A stretch of 64,000 nt of DNA from NCBI RefSeq assembly GCF_028198165.1, contig NZ_CP116339.1:1-64000 (forward strand), in the 5' to 3' direction. Shown here piece by piece: positions 1 through 7,145 of this stretch. A model generated the notes under the pieces. That model saw only the letters and a program-made list of their open reading frames with translations, was not told where the DNA came from and searched no databases. Both the position numbers and the translations under genes were made by a program. Positions within the stretch are counted from its first letter, which is position 1, and every line of letters starts with the position of its first letter. Source of the stretch: Pseudoxanthomonas sp. JBR18 (lineage in GTDB: Bacteria; Pseudomonadota; Gammaproteobacteria; Xanthomonadales; Xanthomonadaceae).

Positions 1-62
1 GTGTTCTGCTCGCCTTCCCCGGGATTTTGATTGCCGGTCTCGGCTGAGTTTTCAGTCGTCAT
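1..62 (-). CDS. N-terminal fragment of a phage gene (possible scaffolding protein)
   Basis: An ATG at 62-60 opens a frame that runs off the left edge of the window and starts MTTENSAETGNQNPGEGEQN. It overlaps the end of the Bbp19-like gene by 11 nt, the tight spacing seen throughout this operon. The polar, acidic start and the place directly after portal and Bbp19-like genes fit a capsid scaffolding protein, but only 20 codons are visible. Function is inference from position. Confidence 0.4.
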   Translation of the reverse strand, partial: MTTENSAETGNQNPGEGEQN

Positions 63-405
63 CGTCGTTGCCCTCTGCTGCGGTGAGCTGCTGCTGCAGC
101 TGTTTCAGTGCCTTGTTCGCTTCGGCGCGCATCTGCGGCTCGCGCTCCGGGCAGTTGTCGCGGATGGCGCGCAGCCACCACTGCGCCGCCTCCTGCCGGC
201 CGATGGCGCGCGCCTGGGCCATGGCGTTGGTGTTGAAGGGCGAGCCGTCGATGTTCATGGCCTGCACGAAGGACCAGACCAAGCGCCGGGCGGCCGGCTG
301 TTCGAGCACCGCGCGCACGTCGTCCTGCAACTGGCGGAACTGCGCGTCCTCCAGCAGCTTGGCCGTGCGTTCGGCTGCATCGTTGCGGCTTAGCGGATGC
401 GTCAC
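52..405 (-). CDS. Bbp19-like phage structural-module protein
   Basis: This 117-residue protein resembles the Bbp19 family found next to the portal gene in BPP-1-like temperate podoviruses. The recognisable part is the central stretch with WSFVQAMNIDGSPFN followed by RAIGRQEAAQWWL; the C-terminus is a Gln/Ala-rich helix ending in four Asp. The family's exact job in the virion is not established to my knowledge. It overlaps the portal gene by an ATGA junction, so the two are probably translationally coupled. Identification rests on recognition of the family and position; no catalytic motif is present. Confidence 0.65.
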   Translation of the reverse strand: MTHPLSRNDAAERTAKLLEDAQFRQLQDDVRAVLEQPAARRLVWSFVQAMNIDGSPFNTNAMAQARAIGRQEAAQWWLRAIRDNCPEREPQMRAEANKALKQLQQQLTAAEGNDDDD

Positions 406-2114
406 TGGGCGCCTCCAGCAAGCGCGGTGCTCAGCGTCTGCGCGATCGATCCTTCCTGCGGCACGGCGTCACTGGCCGCCTTGACCGCCTGAGCACCGTC
501 CTTGAGCGCCGGCGCCATCTGGGCCAGCTGCGCCATCCGCTCCCGCTGCGCGCGCGCCTCGCGGATGCCGGCCACCGCGTCGTCGGAGCGGATCATCGAC
601 GCCGGGACATCGATCCCGCGCGTGTAGACATCGACGGTCTGATCCGCGTCCAGCTTGTCCAGCACGTCCGGGCTGCCGGTGGCCTGCGCCAGATTTCCGA
701 TGAACATGACGGCGCGCTCGATCGTGCCATTGGTGTTTGCCCGCTGCGCCTGGGCAAGGATCGAGGTGTATTCGATCTTCAGCGGGATGTTGTTCAGCGC
801 CTCGGGCGCCTCCGGGATGCGGCCGGCGCGCTCCAGCAGCCGGTAGACGCGCACCACGACCGGGTCCAGCACCTCGTCGGTCAGCGACTCCAGCGTCGGC
901 CCGAGCACTGCGGCCTTTTCCTCGCGGCGCTGCGCGATCTCGTAGGCGGTGCGGCCGGTCTGATCGCCGAGCTGTTGCAGCATCAGGAACAGGTTGTAGA
1001 AAAACGCGTTCTCGATGCGGGTTTCGATCGTGGCGATCTCCTCGCGCACCTGCTGCAGGGCGGCGTAACTCGGCTGATACAGCACCTCGGCCTTCGCGCC
1101 ATGGGCATCGTCTGGCAGGTAGGTCTTGGCGCCCGGGGCCAGGCTTGCGCCTTTGTTGCGCAGCGACTCGGGCAGCGACAGCGGCGGCTTGCCCAGCAGG
1201 TCGATCAGCCGAAGCTTTTCGCCCTCCAGGTACTGGAGCTGCTTGATGTCGCCCAAGCAGTCCAGCGCTGGCGAGGCCGAGTAGATGTCCTCGGCAACCG
1301 GGTTCCACCGCGCCACCACGAACGGCGCCTCGTAATGCCCACCGATGTCCAGGATGCCGTGGCCATCGCCCTGCTGGCCCACGATCCAGACCACCTCGCG
1401 GTAGGGCCGGAACTTCGGCGCCTGCAGGCCCAGCGGTCCCATGCCAGGGCGGGCGTCGGGGTTCGCCTCGATCAGCGACTCCACGGTGAACTTCTGGTCG
1501 CCGTTCTGCTTCAGGGCGTGGCGCACCGCCACGGGCAGCTTGTCCTCGCCATAGCGGTCCTTGAGCTGGCGCGCGGTCTTCTGGTAGCAGCGCCAGAGGC
1601 TGTCCACGCGGCCCTGATCGTCCAGGCCGATGGCATAGGTGCCGGCAGTCAGCGAATAGAACCGCACCACCTCGTCATTGTCCTGGAGCACCAGCATGGG
1701 CGCGACGCCGAACATGCCGTCCTCGGTGTAGACCACCGGCATGGCCTTGTAGAAGTTCGACTTGGCCAGGGTGTCGCGGATCAGCTGGGCCACCTCGTCG
1801 AGCCACACGCGCACACCGAACAGCTCCGACAGCTGCGCATCCGGGGTGGCCAGCTTGAACCAGGGCTGCGCCTTGCTGGTCATGTGCGAGGTCATGCCCG
1901 CGGTCATCACCCGCAGCACCTCGGTCGCCTTGCTGTTGATGATCTTCGTGCGGTTCCGCTTGCACGGCTTGCCGTCCTTCTCTTGGAAGCGGCCGCGTGC
2001 CGGGTCGATGTATTCGGAGATCTGGCGCCAGTCAGGAAGCCAATCGTTCAGCTCATCGCGCATCGCCGTCTTGCGGCGATCACAGTGCTGCCGCAGTTCG
2101 GTGAGCTCGGTCAT
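402..2114 (-). CDS. Podovirus-type portal (head-to-tail connecting) protein
   Basis: This 570-residue protein matches the podoviral head-to-tail connecting protein family in length (about 500-600 residues) and character. It forms the dodecameric ring at one capsid vertex through which DNA is packaged and ejected and to which the short tail attaches. Recognisable parts are the N-terminal region with DWLPDWRQISEYIDPARGRF, the conserved block around residues 65-80 (EVLRVMTAGMTSHMTS), and the Gln/Ala-rich C-terminus. The ATG at 2114 lies 3 nt from the stop of the small gene upstream. It indicates that the prophage is a podovirus. No truncation is seen. Confidence 0.88.
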   Translation of the reverse strand: MTELTELRQHCDRRKTAMRDELNDWLPDWRQISEYIDPARGRFQEKDGKPCKRNRTKIINSKATEVLRVMTAGMTSHMTSKAQPWFKLATPDAQLSELFGVRVWLDEVAQLIRDTLAKSNFYKAMPVVYTEDGMFGVAPMLVLQDNDEVVRFYSLTAGTYAIGLDDQGRVDSLWRCYQKTARQLKDRYGEDKLPVAVRHALKQNGDQKFTVESLIEANPDARPGMGPLGLQAPKFRPYREVVWIVGQQGDGHGILDIGGHYEAPFVVARWNPVAEDIYSASPALDCLGDIKQLQYLEGEKLRLIDLLGKPPLSLPESLRNKGASLAPGAKTYLPDDAHGAKAEVLYQPSYAALQQVREEIATIETRIENAFFYNLFLMLQQLGDQTGRTAYEIAQRREEKAAVLGPTLESLTDEVLDPVVVRVYRLLERAGRIPEAPEALNNIPLKIEYTSILAQAQRANTNGTIERAVMFIGNLAQATGSPDVLDKLDADQTVDVYTRGIDVPASMIRSDDAVAGIREARAQRERMAQLAQMAPALKDGAQAVKAASDAVPQEGSIAQTLSTALAGGAQ

Positions 2115-2117
2115 CGC

Positions 2118-2318
2118 TTACTGCCCCAGTGCGGTCTTGGCCGACGTGGTCGGCGGCGCGCCGGTGTTGCCGGCGAGGATGGTGGACTGCCGGCCGGAGC
2201 GGACACGCTGGCGCTGGCGCTCGCGGTCACGCTCGGCGACAGCGGCGTCATCGATGGTGACCGGGCTGACGACGGGCGCGGCGGCCACGGGCTTCACCTT
2301 GGGCTTGCTGCTGCACAT
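2118..2318 (-). CDS. Small phage protein between terminase and portal genes
   Basis: This 66-residue protein begins MCSSKPKVKPV and has a very basic middle (RDRERQRQRVRSGRQSTIL) and a polar C-terminus. It sits directly upstream of the portal gene and just downstream of a 53-codon gene, so it belongs to the morphogenesis operon. The early Cys at residue 2 is not preceded by a hydrophobic signal, so it is unlikely to be a lipoprotein. Small proteins of this composition are common next to podoviral portals, but I do not recognise a defined function. Confidence 0.55.
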   Translation of the reverse strand: MCSSKPKVKPVAAAPVVSPVTIDDAAVAERDRERQRQRVRSGRQSTILAGNTGAPPTTSAKTALGQ

Positions 2319-2320
2319 GG

Positions 2321-2482
2321 TCAGGCGCTCCGGACGCGATTGAACTCGCCGGCCAGGAAGGCATCGCGGTCTCCCGCCAGGTCAGCCAGGGCCGCGTCCA
2401 CAATCACCGGCGGGCCCGGATTGCCAGGGTCTGTCACGGCGTACATATCGGCGTCGCCGATCTTCACTCGCTGGATTTCCAT
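2321..2482 (-). CDS. 53-residue phage protein of unknown function
   Basis: An ATG at 2482 preceded by a good ribosome site (GAGGTG, 6 nt upstream) opens a 53-codon frame starting MEIQRVKIGDADMYAV and ending FNRVRSA. It fills the gap between terL and the 66-residue gene with almost no spare sequence: 5 nt after terL and 2 nt before the next ATG. The ribosome site, tight packing and ordinary amino-acid composition support a real gene. It resembles no family I can name. Confidence 0.55.
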   Translation of the reverse strand: MEIQRVKIGDADMYAVTDPGNPGPPVIVDAALADLAGDRDAFLAGEFNRVRSA

Positions 2483-2487
2483 CGGTT

Positions 2488-3996
2488 TCACCTCATCGGG
2501 TTGTAGGGGCCATCGGCATTGCCGGCGGCGTAGTTGTCTTGATCGCGGATGGCCATCGGCGTGCCGTCCGGGAAGCGAGGCTTTGCCTGGACCGGGTAGG
2601 CGAACGAAATCACCAGCGCATCGGCCCGGTTCGGCGAGGGCTGCCCGCGCTTCTTCATGTCCTTCTTGCTCTCGATCTGGATCTTCCCGTCCAGGCGGGC
2701 GACGGTTTCCGGGGCCGTCAGCTCGTCGCGCAGCTGCGGATCCTCCTCGATCGCCGCGCCTTCCTTGAGCCAGTCACGGGTCAGCTTCCACATCTCGGCG
2801 CGCTTGTTCAGGCAACCCCGGTCGCCGGCATCAGCCGCGAACCAGACCAGGCGCCAGTCGCGCTGCCAGGTCGTGCCGACCGACTTGATGCCCGTGCCGT
2901 AGCCGGCGTCGATGAACACCGCATCGGCTTTGTGCTCGTCCTCAAGCTGCGCCAGGATCGTGGCCACCAGCACGTCGTTGTCGTTCTTTCCCATGGTCCG
3001 CAGCACGCGGAACATCAGGCCCTGCCGCAGGCCGAACACCAGCTCGTCGTCGCCCTCCCAGGCCGGGTCCAGCGTCAGGATCTTCGGCGCGAAGTTGTAC
3101 TGTTCCGGCCGCAGGTGCCGCCCGTAGGCCGCATCCACGTCCTTCTCGGAGATGAACTGCTTGGCCGACATCGACGGGAACAGGCCGCGGATACGGACCT
3201 TGACCCGGTCCGAGTCCTCGCCGTACTCGTCCACCATGGCCTGCATTTCGACCAAGTTGGTGCCTTCCACCGTCCGGGTGTCGATCTGCTCGCAGTCCCA
3301 GCGCCGGGCGTGCTTGCGGAAGCACTCGCGGAACTCGCCGGTGTTGCGGGTCGGGTTGCCGAACGCGGCCCAGATGATCTCTGTGTCCTTGTCCGTAAGC
3401 GCACCCTCGGCCACCTCCCACACCTTGTCGGCGATGGCGGACGCCTCGTCGAAGATCAGCAGCAGCCGCTTGCCTTCGTTGTGCAGGCCGGCGAACGCCT
3501 CGGTGTTGCTCTCCGACCAGGGCACCGCGTCGATGCGCCAGGTCTTGTCGTGCCCGGGCGCCTTGCTGATCAGCGCCGTGGCCGTCAGCGTCGACCAGTG
3601 CTGCGTCAAGCTCATCTCGTGCCACTTGGACACCTCGGCCCAGGTCTTGGTCCTGAGCTGGTTGTCGGTGTTGGCCGTGACGACCCCGCGCGTGTCCTCG
3701 AAGGTGTCGAAAGCCCACTTGATGAGCATCGCCACCAGCGCGGACTTGCCGATACCGTGGCCGGACGCCCGGGCCATGCGGATCACCTCGCCCGCATCGG
3801 CAGCTCCCGCGCGCAGCTTCTCGCCGACCCTGGCCAGGAACTTGCGCTGCCACTTGCGCAGCGTCTTGCCCTCCAGGGCCGTGCCCTTCTCCCCCCAGGG
3901 GAAGACGAACAGCACGTAGCCCAGCGGGTCCAGTTGGAACGAGGCGACCGCCTCGATCAGCTCCTGCTCGGGATCAGCCGCCAGCTGTGCGTTCAC
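2488..3996 (-). CDS. Terminase large subunit (packaging ATPase/nuclease)
   Basis: The large terminase subunit cuts concatemeric phage DNA and pumps it into the prohead through the portal. In the 502-residue form, a Walker A-like SGHGIGKS lies near residue 80, a Walker B with catalytic acid (LLLIFDEAS) near 180, and RNase H-fold nuclease acids in LTLDPAWEGDD near 310, VFIDAGYG and the C-terminal NRADALV. The frame stays open upstream to 4062, but GTG at 3996 with an AAGGCGG site just before it, overlapping terS by 23 nt, is the better start. The intact ATPase and nuclease motifs suggest an active enzyme. Confidence 0.9.
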   Translation of the reverse strand: MNAQLAADPEQELIEAVASFQLDPLGYVLFVFPWGEKGTALEGKTLRKWQRKFLARVGEKLRAGAADAGEVIRMARASGHGIGKSALVAMLIKWAFDTFEDTRGVVTANTDNQLRTKTWAEVSKWHEMSLTQHWSTLTATALISKAPGHDKTWRIDAVPWSESNTEAFAGLHNEGKRLLLIFDEASAIADKVWEVAEGALTDKDTEIIWAAFGNPTRNTGEFRECFRKHARRWDCEQIDTRTVEGTNLVEMQAMVDEYGEDSDRVKVRIRGLFPSMSAKQFISEKDVDAAYGRHLRPEQYNFAPKILTLDPAWEGDDELVFGLRQGLMFRVLRTMGKNDNDVLVATILAQLEDEHKADAVFIDAGYGTGIKSVGTTWQRDWRLVWFAADAGDRGCLNKRAEMWKLTRDWLKEGAAIEEDPQLRDELTAPETVARLDGKIQIESKKDMKKRGQPSPNRADALVISFAYPVQAKPRFPDGTPMAIRDQDNYAAGNADGPYNPMR

Positions 3997-4414
3997 GTGC
4001 CGCCTTGAGCCGGTCAGCCAGGTTGCCAACCACGTCGTGGTCCACGGCGAGACGCTGGCCATAGCGCTTGGACGCCAACTTCTCCATGCGCCAGCGCTTG
4101 TTGGTCAGGACGACGTTTGCCGCCTTCGGATCCAGTGCGCCCGACAGCACGTCCGCCTCTATCTCACCCATCTGGTCGTGGTGCACCTCTGCCTGATCCT
4201 CGCGCGCGCGCGCGCACTTGGCGGCGAAACTGGCATCCACCTCCATCCACCGCTCTACGGTTCGGCGGTCTGGCATGCCGTCACGCATGCACACCTGCCG
4301 GAGGCTTTCCCCCTCCGCGATGGCGTCACAGATGGCGTCGGCCAGCTCAGGCGTGTACAGGCTCGGCCGTCCGCCCTTGGACTTGGGCGCCTGGTCCTTG
4401 GCCTGCCTGGTCAC
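3974..4414 (-). CDS. Terminase small subunit
   Basis: This 146-residue protein recognises the packaging site on phage DNA and presents it to the large subunit. The N-terminal third holds a helix-turn-helix (LADAICDAIAEGESLRQVC, then RRTVERWMEVD), the usual DNA-binding part of the Terminase_5/Sf6-type family. The middle has the acidic oligomerisation segment, and the conserved NVVLTNKRWRMEKLASKRYG lies in the C-terminal half. It overlaps both neighbours: ATGA with the spanin gene upstream and 23 nt with terL downstream. Confidence 0.82.
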   Translation of the reverse strand: MTRQAKDQAPKSKGGRPSLYTPELADAICDAIAEGESLRQVCMRDGMPDRRTVERWMEVDASFAAKCARAREDQAEVHHDQMGEIEADVLSGALDPKAANVVLTNKRWRMEKLASKRYGQRLAVDHDVVGNLADRLKAARERTAGG

Positions 4415-4911
4415 GGTTTCACTCCTTCCCGGCTGAAGCGGGCGGCCTCGTATCGGTCGATAGCCTCGTTCCGCTCGGACTGGGCGAGCTCGACGGCTCG
4501 TACAATTCGCGCCGCACTTGCTCGGCGTAGTCGGTCTTCTTCACCAGCTTCTGCGGCAGCGGCTGCATCACTGGACAGACGGGCGGTGGCGTCTTTGGCT
4601 GCCCAAAGCTGCCGCAGCCGGCCGAGCTCAGCATCACGACCAGCAAGAGCAGCCGTGAGACGCGCTTCGTAGTCCGCATTGATCTTCTCCTCGCGCGCGT
4701 CGGCGCTGTCTGAGGCCACCTGGGTGGCTTGGGCCTGCTGGTGTTCCTGGATACGGGTATCCGCCTGGGCTTGGGCCTGGGCGGTGGCGGCCTGCCCCTG
4801 CTGGGTGGCCACGTCCCGCTCTGCCCTGTCGCCGCGCCAGGCCCAGCCGGCGCCGAACATGGCGACCGACCAGGCGGCCGCGAGCAGCAGCTTGATCATC
4901 GTGGTGTTCAT
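4411..4911 (-). CDS. Rz-like inner-membrane spanin
   Basis: The i-spanin subunit joins an outer-membrane lipoprotein partner to fuse the two membranes in the last step of lysis. The 166-residue protein has one N-terminal membrane segment (residues 6-25, LLLAAAWSVAMFGAGWAW) and then a long Ala/Gln/Glu-rich coiled coil in the periplasm, the standard Rz architecture. A second gene in another frame, with a lipoprotein signal, lies entirely inside it, which is the classic Rz/Rz1 arrangement and strongly supports the call. It lies between the other lysis genes and terS. Confidence 0.82.
   Translation of the reverse strand: MNTTMIKLLLAAAWSVAMFGAGWAWRGDRAERDVATQQGQAATAQAQAQADTRIQEHQQAQATQVASDSADAREEKINADYEARLTAALAGRDAELGRLRQLWAAKDATARLSSDAAAAAEAGEEDRLRRASAARIVRAVELAQSERNEAIDRYEAARFSREGVKP
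4419..4679 (-). CDS. Rz1-like outer-membrane lipoprotein spanin, embedded in Rz
   Basis: This 86-residue frame lies wholly within the Rz-like gene in a different frame. It has basic N-terminal residues, a hydrophobic stretch LLLLVVMLSS and a lipobox SSAG-C (Cys22), followed by a Pro-rich segment with PPPVCPVM, as in o-spanins. It would be cleaved by signal peptidase II, lipidated, and pair with the Rz periplasmic coiled coil. At 86 residues it is longer than lambda Rz1 (60) but within range for the family. The nested layout and lipobox make the identification secure. Confidence 0.82.
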   Translation of the reverse strand: MRTTKRVSRLLLLVVMLSSAGCGSFGQPKTPPPVCPVMQPLPQKLVKKTDYAEQVRRELYEPSSSPSPSGTRLSTDTRPPASAGKE

Positions 4912-5051
4912 CGCTGGTCCTCACGGGGAATCCCGCAGCGGGCGCAGTAGCAGCCGTCGCCGGGCATTGGCCCCCATTCGTAGGCGTGGAGGTCGTGGCG
5001 GCACAGCAGACCGCCCAGCCACGCGACGGTGGTCTTCAGGATCCGCCTCAT
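4908..5051 (-). CDS. 47-residue Cys-rich phage protein
   Basis: The frame starts MRRILKTTVAWLGGLLCRH and contains four Cys, the last three as CYCARC, with nearby His residues, so a small zinc site is plausible. It overlaps both neighbours: ATGA with the upstream gene and ATGA with the Rz-like gene. The pattern, LLCRHD followed some 20 residues later by CYCARCG, recalls small prophage proteins of the DUF1660 kind, though I am not sure of membership. It is too short for many gene finders, but the double stop-start overlap argues for a real gene. Confidence 0.55.
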   Translation of the reverse strand: MRRILKTTVAWLGGLLCRHDLHAYEWGPMPGDGCYCARCGIPREDQR

Positions 5052-5362
5052 GCCGCAGCCGCCATTTCGTGGATCCGGTGCATCGCCCAGTTGTAGGCGA
5101 GCTGGTCTGTGATCTTGACCCTGGTGACCTTCTGCCCGTTGCGCACGACCTGCACCACCTCAGTGCTTTCCACCAGCATGGCCACGGCCAGCAGGGCGCT
5201 GCGGGTGGCCGGGTCGCGCTCGCGGATGATCTCCATCGCATCGGCGACCATCGTCCGCAGGGCGTCCAGCAGTCCCGCTGTCGGGCGCGCGTTGCGCGTG
5301 TCGATCAGCGTGAGGGCCTTCTGCAGGCCTGACAGGGCGTCTTTGTGCGACTTACTGGTCAC
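5048..5362 (-). CDS. Phage protein of unknown function in the lysis cassette
   Basis: From GTG at 5362 the product has 104 residues (V/MTSKSHKDALSGLQ...). The frame is open further upstream, but that part is Arg/Ser/Pro-rich antisense-like sequence and overlaps the previous gene heavily; the GTG overlaps the preceding stop by 11 nt, like other joints here. The protein is soluble, mainly helical, with no recognised domain. Its place between small membrane proteins and the spanins links it to the lysis/packaging block only by position. Confidence 0.55.
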   Translation of the reverse strand: MTSKSHKDALSGLQKALTLIDTRNARPTAGLLDALRTMVADAMEIIRERDPATRSALLAVAMLVESTEVVQVVRNGQKVTRVKITDQLAYNWAMHRIHEMAAAA

Positions 5363-5573
5363 AGCGCCGGTTCTCCAGGGCGGCAATCCGCCTTTCCAAT
5401 GAATCGATTTCCCGGTTCCGCGACGGCGTGGCCCGGTCGATGGCCGTCTGCTGCTGGGCGAGCTGCACCTTGACGGCCAGGAAGCCACCGCCGGCGACCA
5501 GCGCCAGGCTCCAGATCAGCCCGATGTGCGCGTGCCACCACGGCTTCGATGGCTCGCGGCGGCGCGGGGTCAT
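5352..5573 (-). CDS. Small single-pass membrane protein with coiled-coil tail
   Basis: This 73-residue protein has a basic N-terminus (MTPRRREPSKPW), one membrane segment (about residues 17-35, LIWSLALVAGGGFLAVKV) and a short heptad-like C-terminus (IDSLERRIAALENR). The positive-inside rule places the tail in the periplasm. It lies immediately after a holin candidate, overlapping it by an ATGA. It could be a second holin, an antiholin or a spanin-associated protein; the sequence does not decide between these. Confidence 0.6.
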   Translation of the reverse strand: MTPRRREPSKPWWHAHIGLIWSLALVAGGGFLAVKVQLAQQQTAIDRATPSRNREIDSLERRIAALENRRCDQ

Positions 5574-5806
5574 CGCTCAGCCCTCGGTTGCTTCCACATG
5601 CGAGCGACGTATCCGGCAAGCACCAAGATGCGGATGCCCCACTTCGCCCCGTCCGGGATCGCCGCATAGCGGTCGGACTCGGCCAGGACGTTGTAGATGT
5701 CCGGGAACGCGCCCAGCACCGCCAGCACCATGACCGACCAGTAGCGCCAGGGACGCTTCCACGCCGGCACCAGCTTGTCGTCGAGCTTGGCCTTCAGCTT
5801 TCGCAT
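5570..5806 (-). CDS. Holin candidate
   Basis: From the ATG at 5806 the product is 78 residues, with a basic N-terminus, a first hydrophobic segment (WSVMVLAVLGAFPDIYNVL) and a second (WGIRILVLAGYVARMW), then a charged end. Two short membrane spans, small size and position between the endolysin gene and other lysis genes fit a class II-type holin, which would release or activate the endolysin by permeabilising the inner membrane. It overlaps the endolysin stop by 13 nt. Holins diverge too fast for certainty by eye. Confidence 0.6.
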   Translation of the reverse strand: MRKLKAKLDDKLVPAWKRPWRYWSVMVLAVLGAFPDIYNVLAESDRYAAIPDGAKWGIRILVLAGYVARMWKQPRAER

Positions 5807-6276
5807 AGCGCACGCTCCGCGGCGCGGCGCCGCACCAGGCCGCGCAGCTTCTGGCCCTTGGCGTAGACCCACCGGTCCAACTGGGCGCAGGCTCCGGCCA
5901 GGTCGCCCGCGTTTGCCTTGCGCTGCAGGGTCGAGCCGCAGACCACGCTGGGGCCGAGGTTGTAGGCCGCCGAGGTGAACGCGACGGCCTGGTTCTGGTT
6001 CAGCGGCACAGAGATGCACAGACGCACCTGGCTGTAGGCGCGGCCTATGTCACTCATCAGCCAGACGTCGCACTCGGCCGCGGTGTAGGTCTTGCCTGCC
6101 TGGATGTCCGGGCCGGTATGCCCGTCGCATGCGGTCAGCACGCCCACAGCATCGCGGTACGGCTTGAACTCGCGGCCTTCCCACGGCTGCACGAAGAGCG
6201 CCGCGGCAGCCAGGACGGCGGCCGTAATCGCCCCGCCGACGGCGGTCTTTTTGCCGGTCGGCTTCTTCGTGGTCAT
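5794..6276 (-). CDS. SAR-type endolysin, GH24 lysozyme
   Basis: This 160-residue muramidase cuts peptidoglycan at lysis. The T4-lysozyme-type catalytic triad is visible with correct spacing: Glu33 in WEGREF, Asp42 in PYRDAVG and Thr48 in VLTACDGHTG. The N-terminus has a basic patch and then a weakly hydrophobic Ala/Gly-rich segment (residues 12-30) directly ahead of the catalytic domain. That is the signal-arrest-release layout of P21-like endolysins, which are exported by Sec and released when the membrane is depolarised. The holin candidate follows immediately. Confidence 0.88.
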   Translation of the reverse strand: MTTKKPTGKKTAVGGAITAAVLAAAALFVQPWEGREFKPYRDAVGVLTACDGHTGPDIQAGKTYTAAECDVWLMSDIGRAYSQVRLCISVPLNQNQAVAFTSAAYNLGPSVVCGSTLQRKANAGDLAGACAQLDRWVYAKGQKLRGLVRRRAAERALCES

Positions 6277-6413
6277 GGGTGACTCGCATAGGTGCCCGTC
6301 CGCGCTACGGCATGCGCAGATGCTTGGTCCGTCGAGGGATGCGGGCGTGGAAGGATGGCGGTTACGGTTCCGCCGCCCCGAAGGGCCGTCAGCTCACTGA
6401 GAGCTTGTAGGGC

Positions 6414-6444
6414 GCCCGGCCTGGGCGGGGAGACCCAGCCGGGC
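6414..6444. other. Strong hairpin ahead of the lysis cassette
   Basis: GCCCGGCCTGGG and CCCAGCCGGGC pair almost perfectly around an 8-nt loop, with one bulge. It lies in the 273-nt gene-free stretch 6277-6549 between the putative late regulator and the endolysin, about 30 nt from a second hairpin with a U-tract. No long U-run follows it on either strand. A structured late-leader or terminator site is inference. Confidence 0.45.
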
Positions 6445-6474
6445 TTCGGCGCTACCGGGGGATTCGGCAGGCCG

Positions 6475-6507
6475 GAAACAGAAAGACCCCGGCTTTTGGC
6501 CGAGGTC
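6475..6507 (-). terminator. Intrinsic terminator after the putative late regulator gene
   Basis: On the minus strand GACCTCGG pairs with CCGGGGTC around a short loop containing CAAAAG, followed by CTTTCTGTTT. One G-T type mismatch lies in the stem. It is about 45 nt past the stop of the gene at 6550-6951, and would stop leftward early transcripts before the lysis genes unless antitermination occurs. Confidence 0.65.
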
Positions 6508-6549
6508 AGTATTTCAGCGTGCCTAGGTTTTCAGGCTTTTAGTCTAGAC

Positions 6550-6951
6550 TCAAGCGGCAGAAGCCTGTCCTTGAAGGGCGCCAGCGATATAGGCCTTCGC
6601 CTGGGCCAGGTGGTCGTAGTAGCTGGCCCTGCTGAGCTGGATCCCGATGGCGCGGAGATTACGGAACCGGACCTCAAGCGGGGCATTCGGCAGAAAATAA
6701 TCGCAGCGCAGCACCCTGCCCTGCTTGAACCAGCCTTCAGCCTCCATCCTGTTGACGGCCTTTTCGACCTCATCCGCCGCAGACCTGATCGGGACCGGGA
6801 CATAGCCGCGGCTGCTCGGGATGAATCCCTGGTGCTCGATGATGGTCTGGAGCATTGTCCGGCTATGCCAGCCGACGTGCTCGTATTTCCCGCCGCCGTA
6901 CTCATCCGCCCAGCCTTTAAGGCGCGCCTCAAGTTCATTGCGCTGCATCAC
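6550..6951 (-). CDS. Putative phage late-gene regulator (antiterminator Q-like position)
   Basis: This 133-residue protein is the last gene before a terminator and the lysis cassette, the position of Q in lambdoid phages. Notable stretches are YGGGKYEHVGWHSRTMLQ, GYVPVPIRSAADEVEKAVN and GRVLRCDYFLPNAPLEVR; the C-terminal half (IQLSRASYYDHLAQAKAYIAG) looks like a helix-turn-helix with a serine-rich turn. I recall similar proteins at this place in other proteobacterial prophages, sometimes called antitermination proteins. The regulatory role is inferred from location and the HTH-like end. Confidence 0.55.
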   Translation of the reverse strand: MMQRNELEARLKGWADEYGGGKYEHVGWHSRTMLQTIIEHQGFIPSSRGYVPVPIRSAADEVEKAVNRMEAEGWFKQGRVLRCDYFLPNAPLEVRFRNLRAIGIQLSRASYYDHLAQAKAYIAGALQGQASAA

Positions 6952-7145
6952 TTGTCCCCCTCTCGTGTCCTGCGTTTGATCTCGTGCCGCAACAGCGCGG
7001 CCTTGCGTTGCAATTGCGATGCTTTCTCGCGGTACGGGTGCGCGCGGTCCTTGCGAACGAACTTACGCTGCAGGCGATCGGCCTCGGCCTGGGTCGCGCG
7101 CTCCAAGACCTTCAGCTGCTCGACGTAGGTGTCAGGCCGCGGCAC
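6948..7145 (-). CDS. Small basic helical phage protein
   Basis: The 65-residue product is almost entirely charged helix ([20 protein letters not shown], then [18 protein letters not shown]), with predicted coiled-coil character and a high Arg/Lys content. It overlaps the RusA gene by 14 nt and the putative late regulator by an ATGA. No family recognised. Tight coupling and a plausible protein composition support it as real. Confidence 0.5.
   Translation of the reverse strand: MPRPDTYVEQLKVLERATQAEADRLQRKFVRKDRAHPYREKASQLQRKAALLRHEIKRRTREGDK

Noticed and set aside
975-2768. 597-codon open frame on the plus strand opposite the portal gene
   Set aside because: It is antisense to a clear portal gene, rich in Arg/Gly/Leu/Val with no family resemblance, as expected from codon bias in high-GC DNA.
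2539-4008. 489-codon open frame opposite terminase
   Set aside because: Antisense to an ATPase/nuclease gene with intact motifs; the translation resembles no protein.
4201-4215. Alternating CG run within terS
   Set aside because: A short low-complexity run in coding sequence, not a distinct element.
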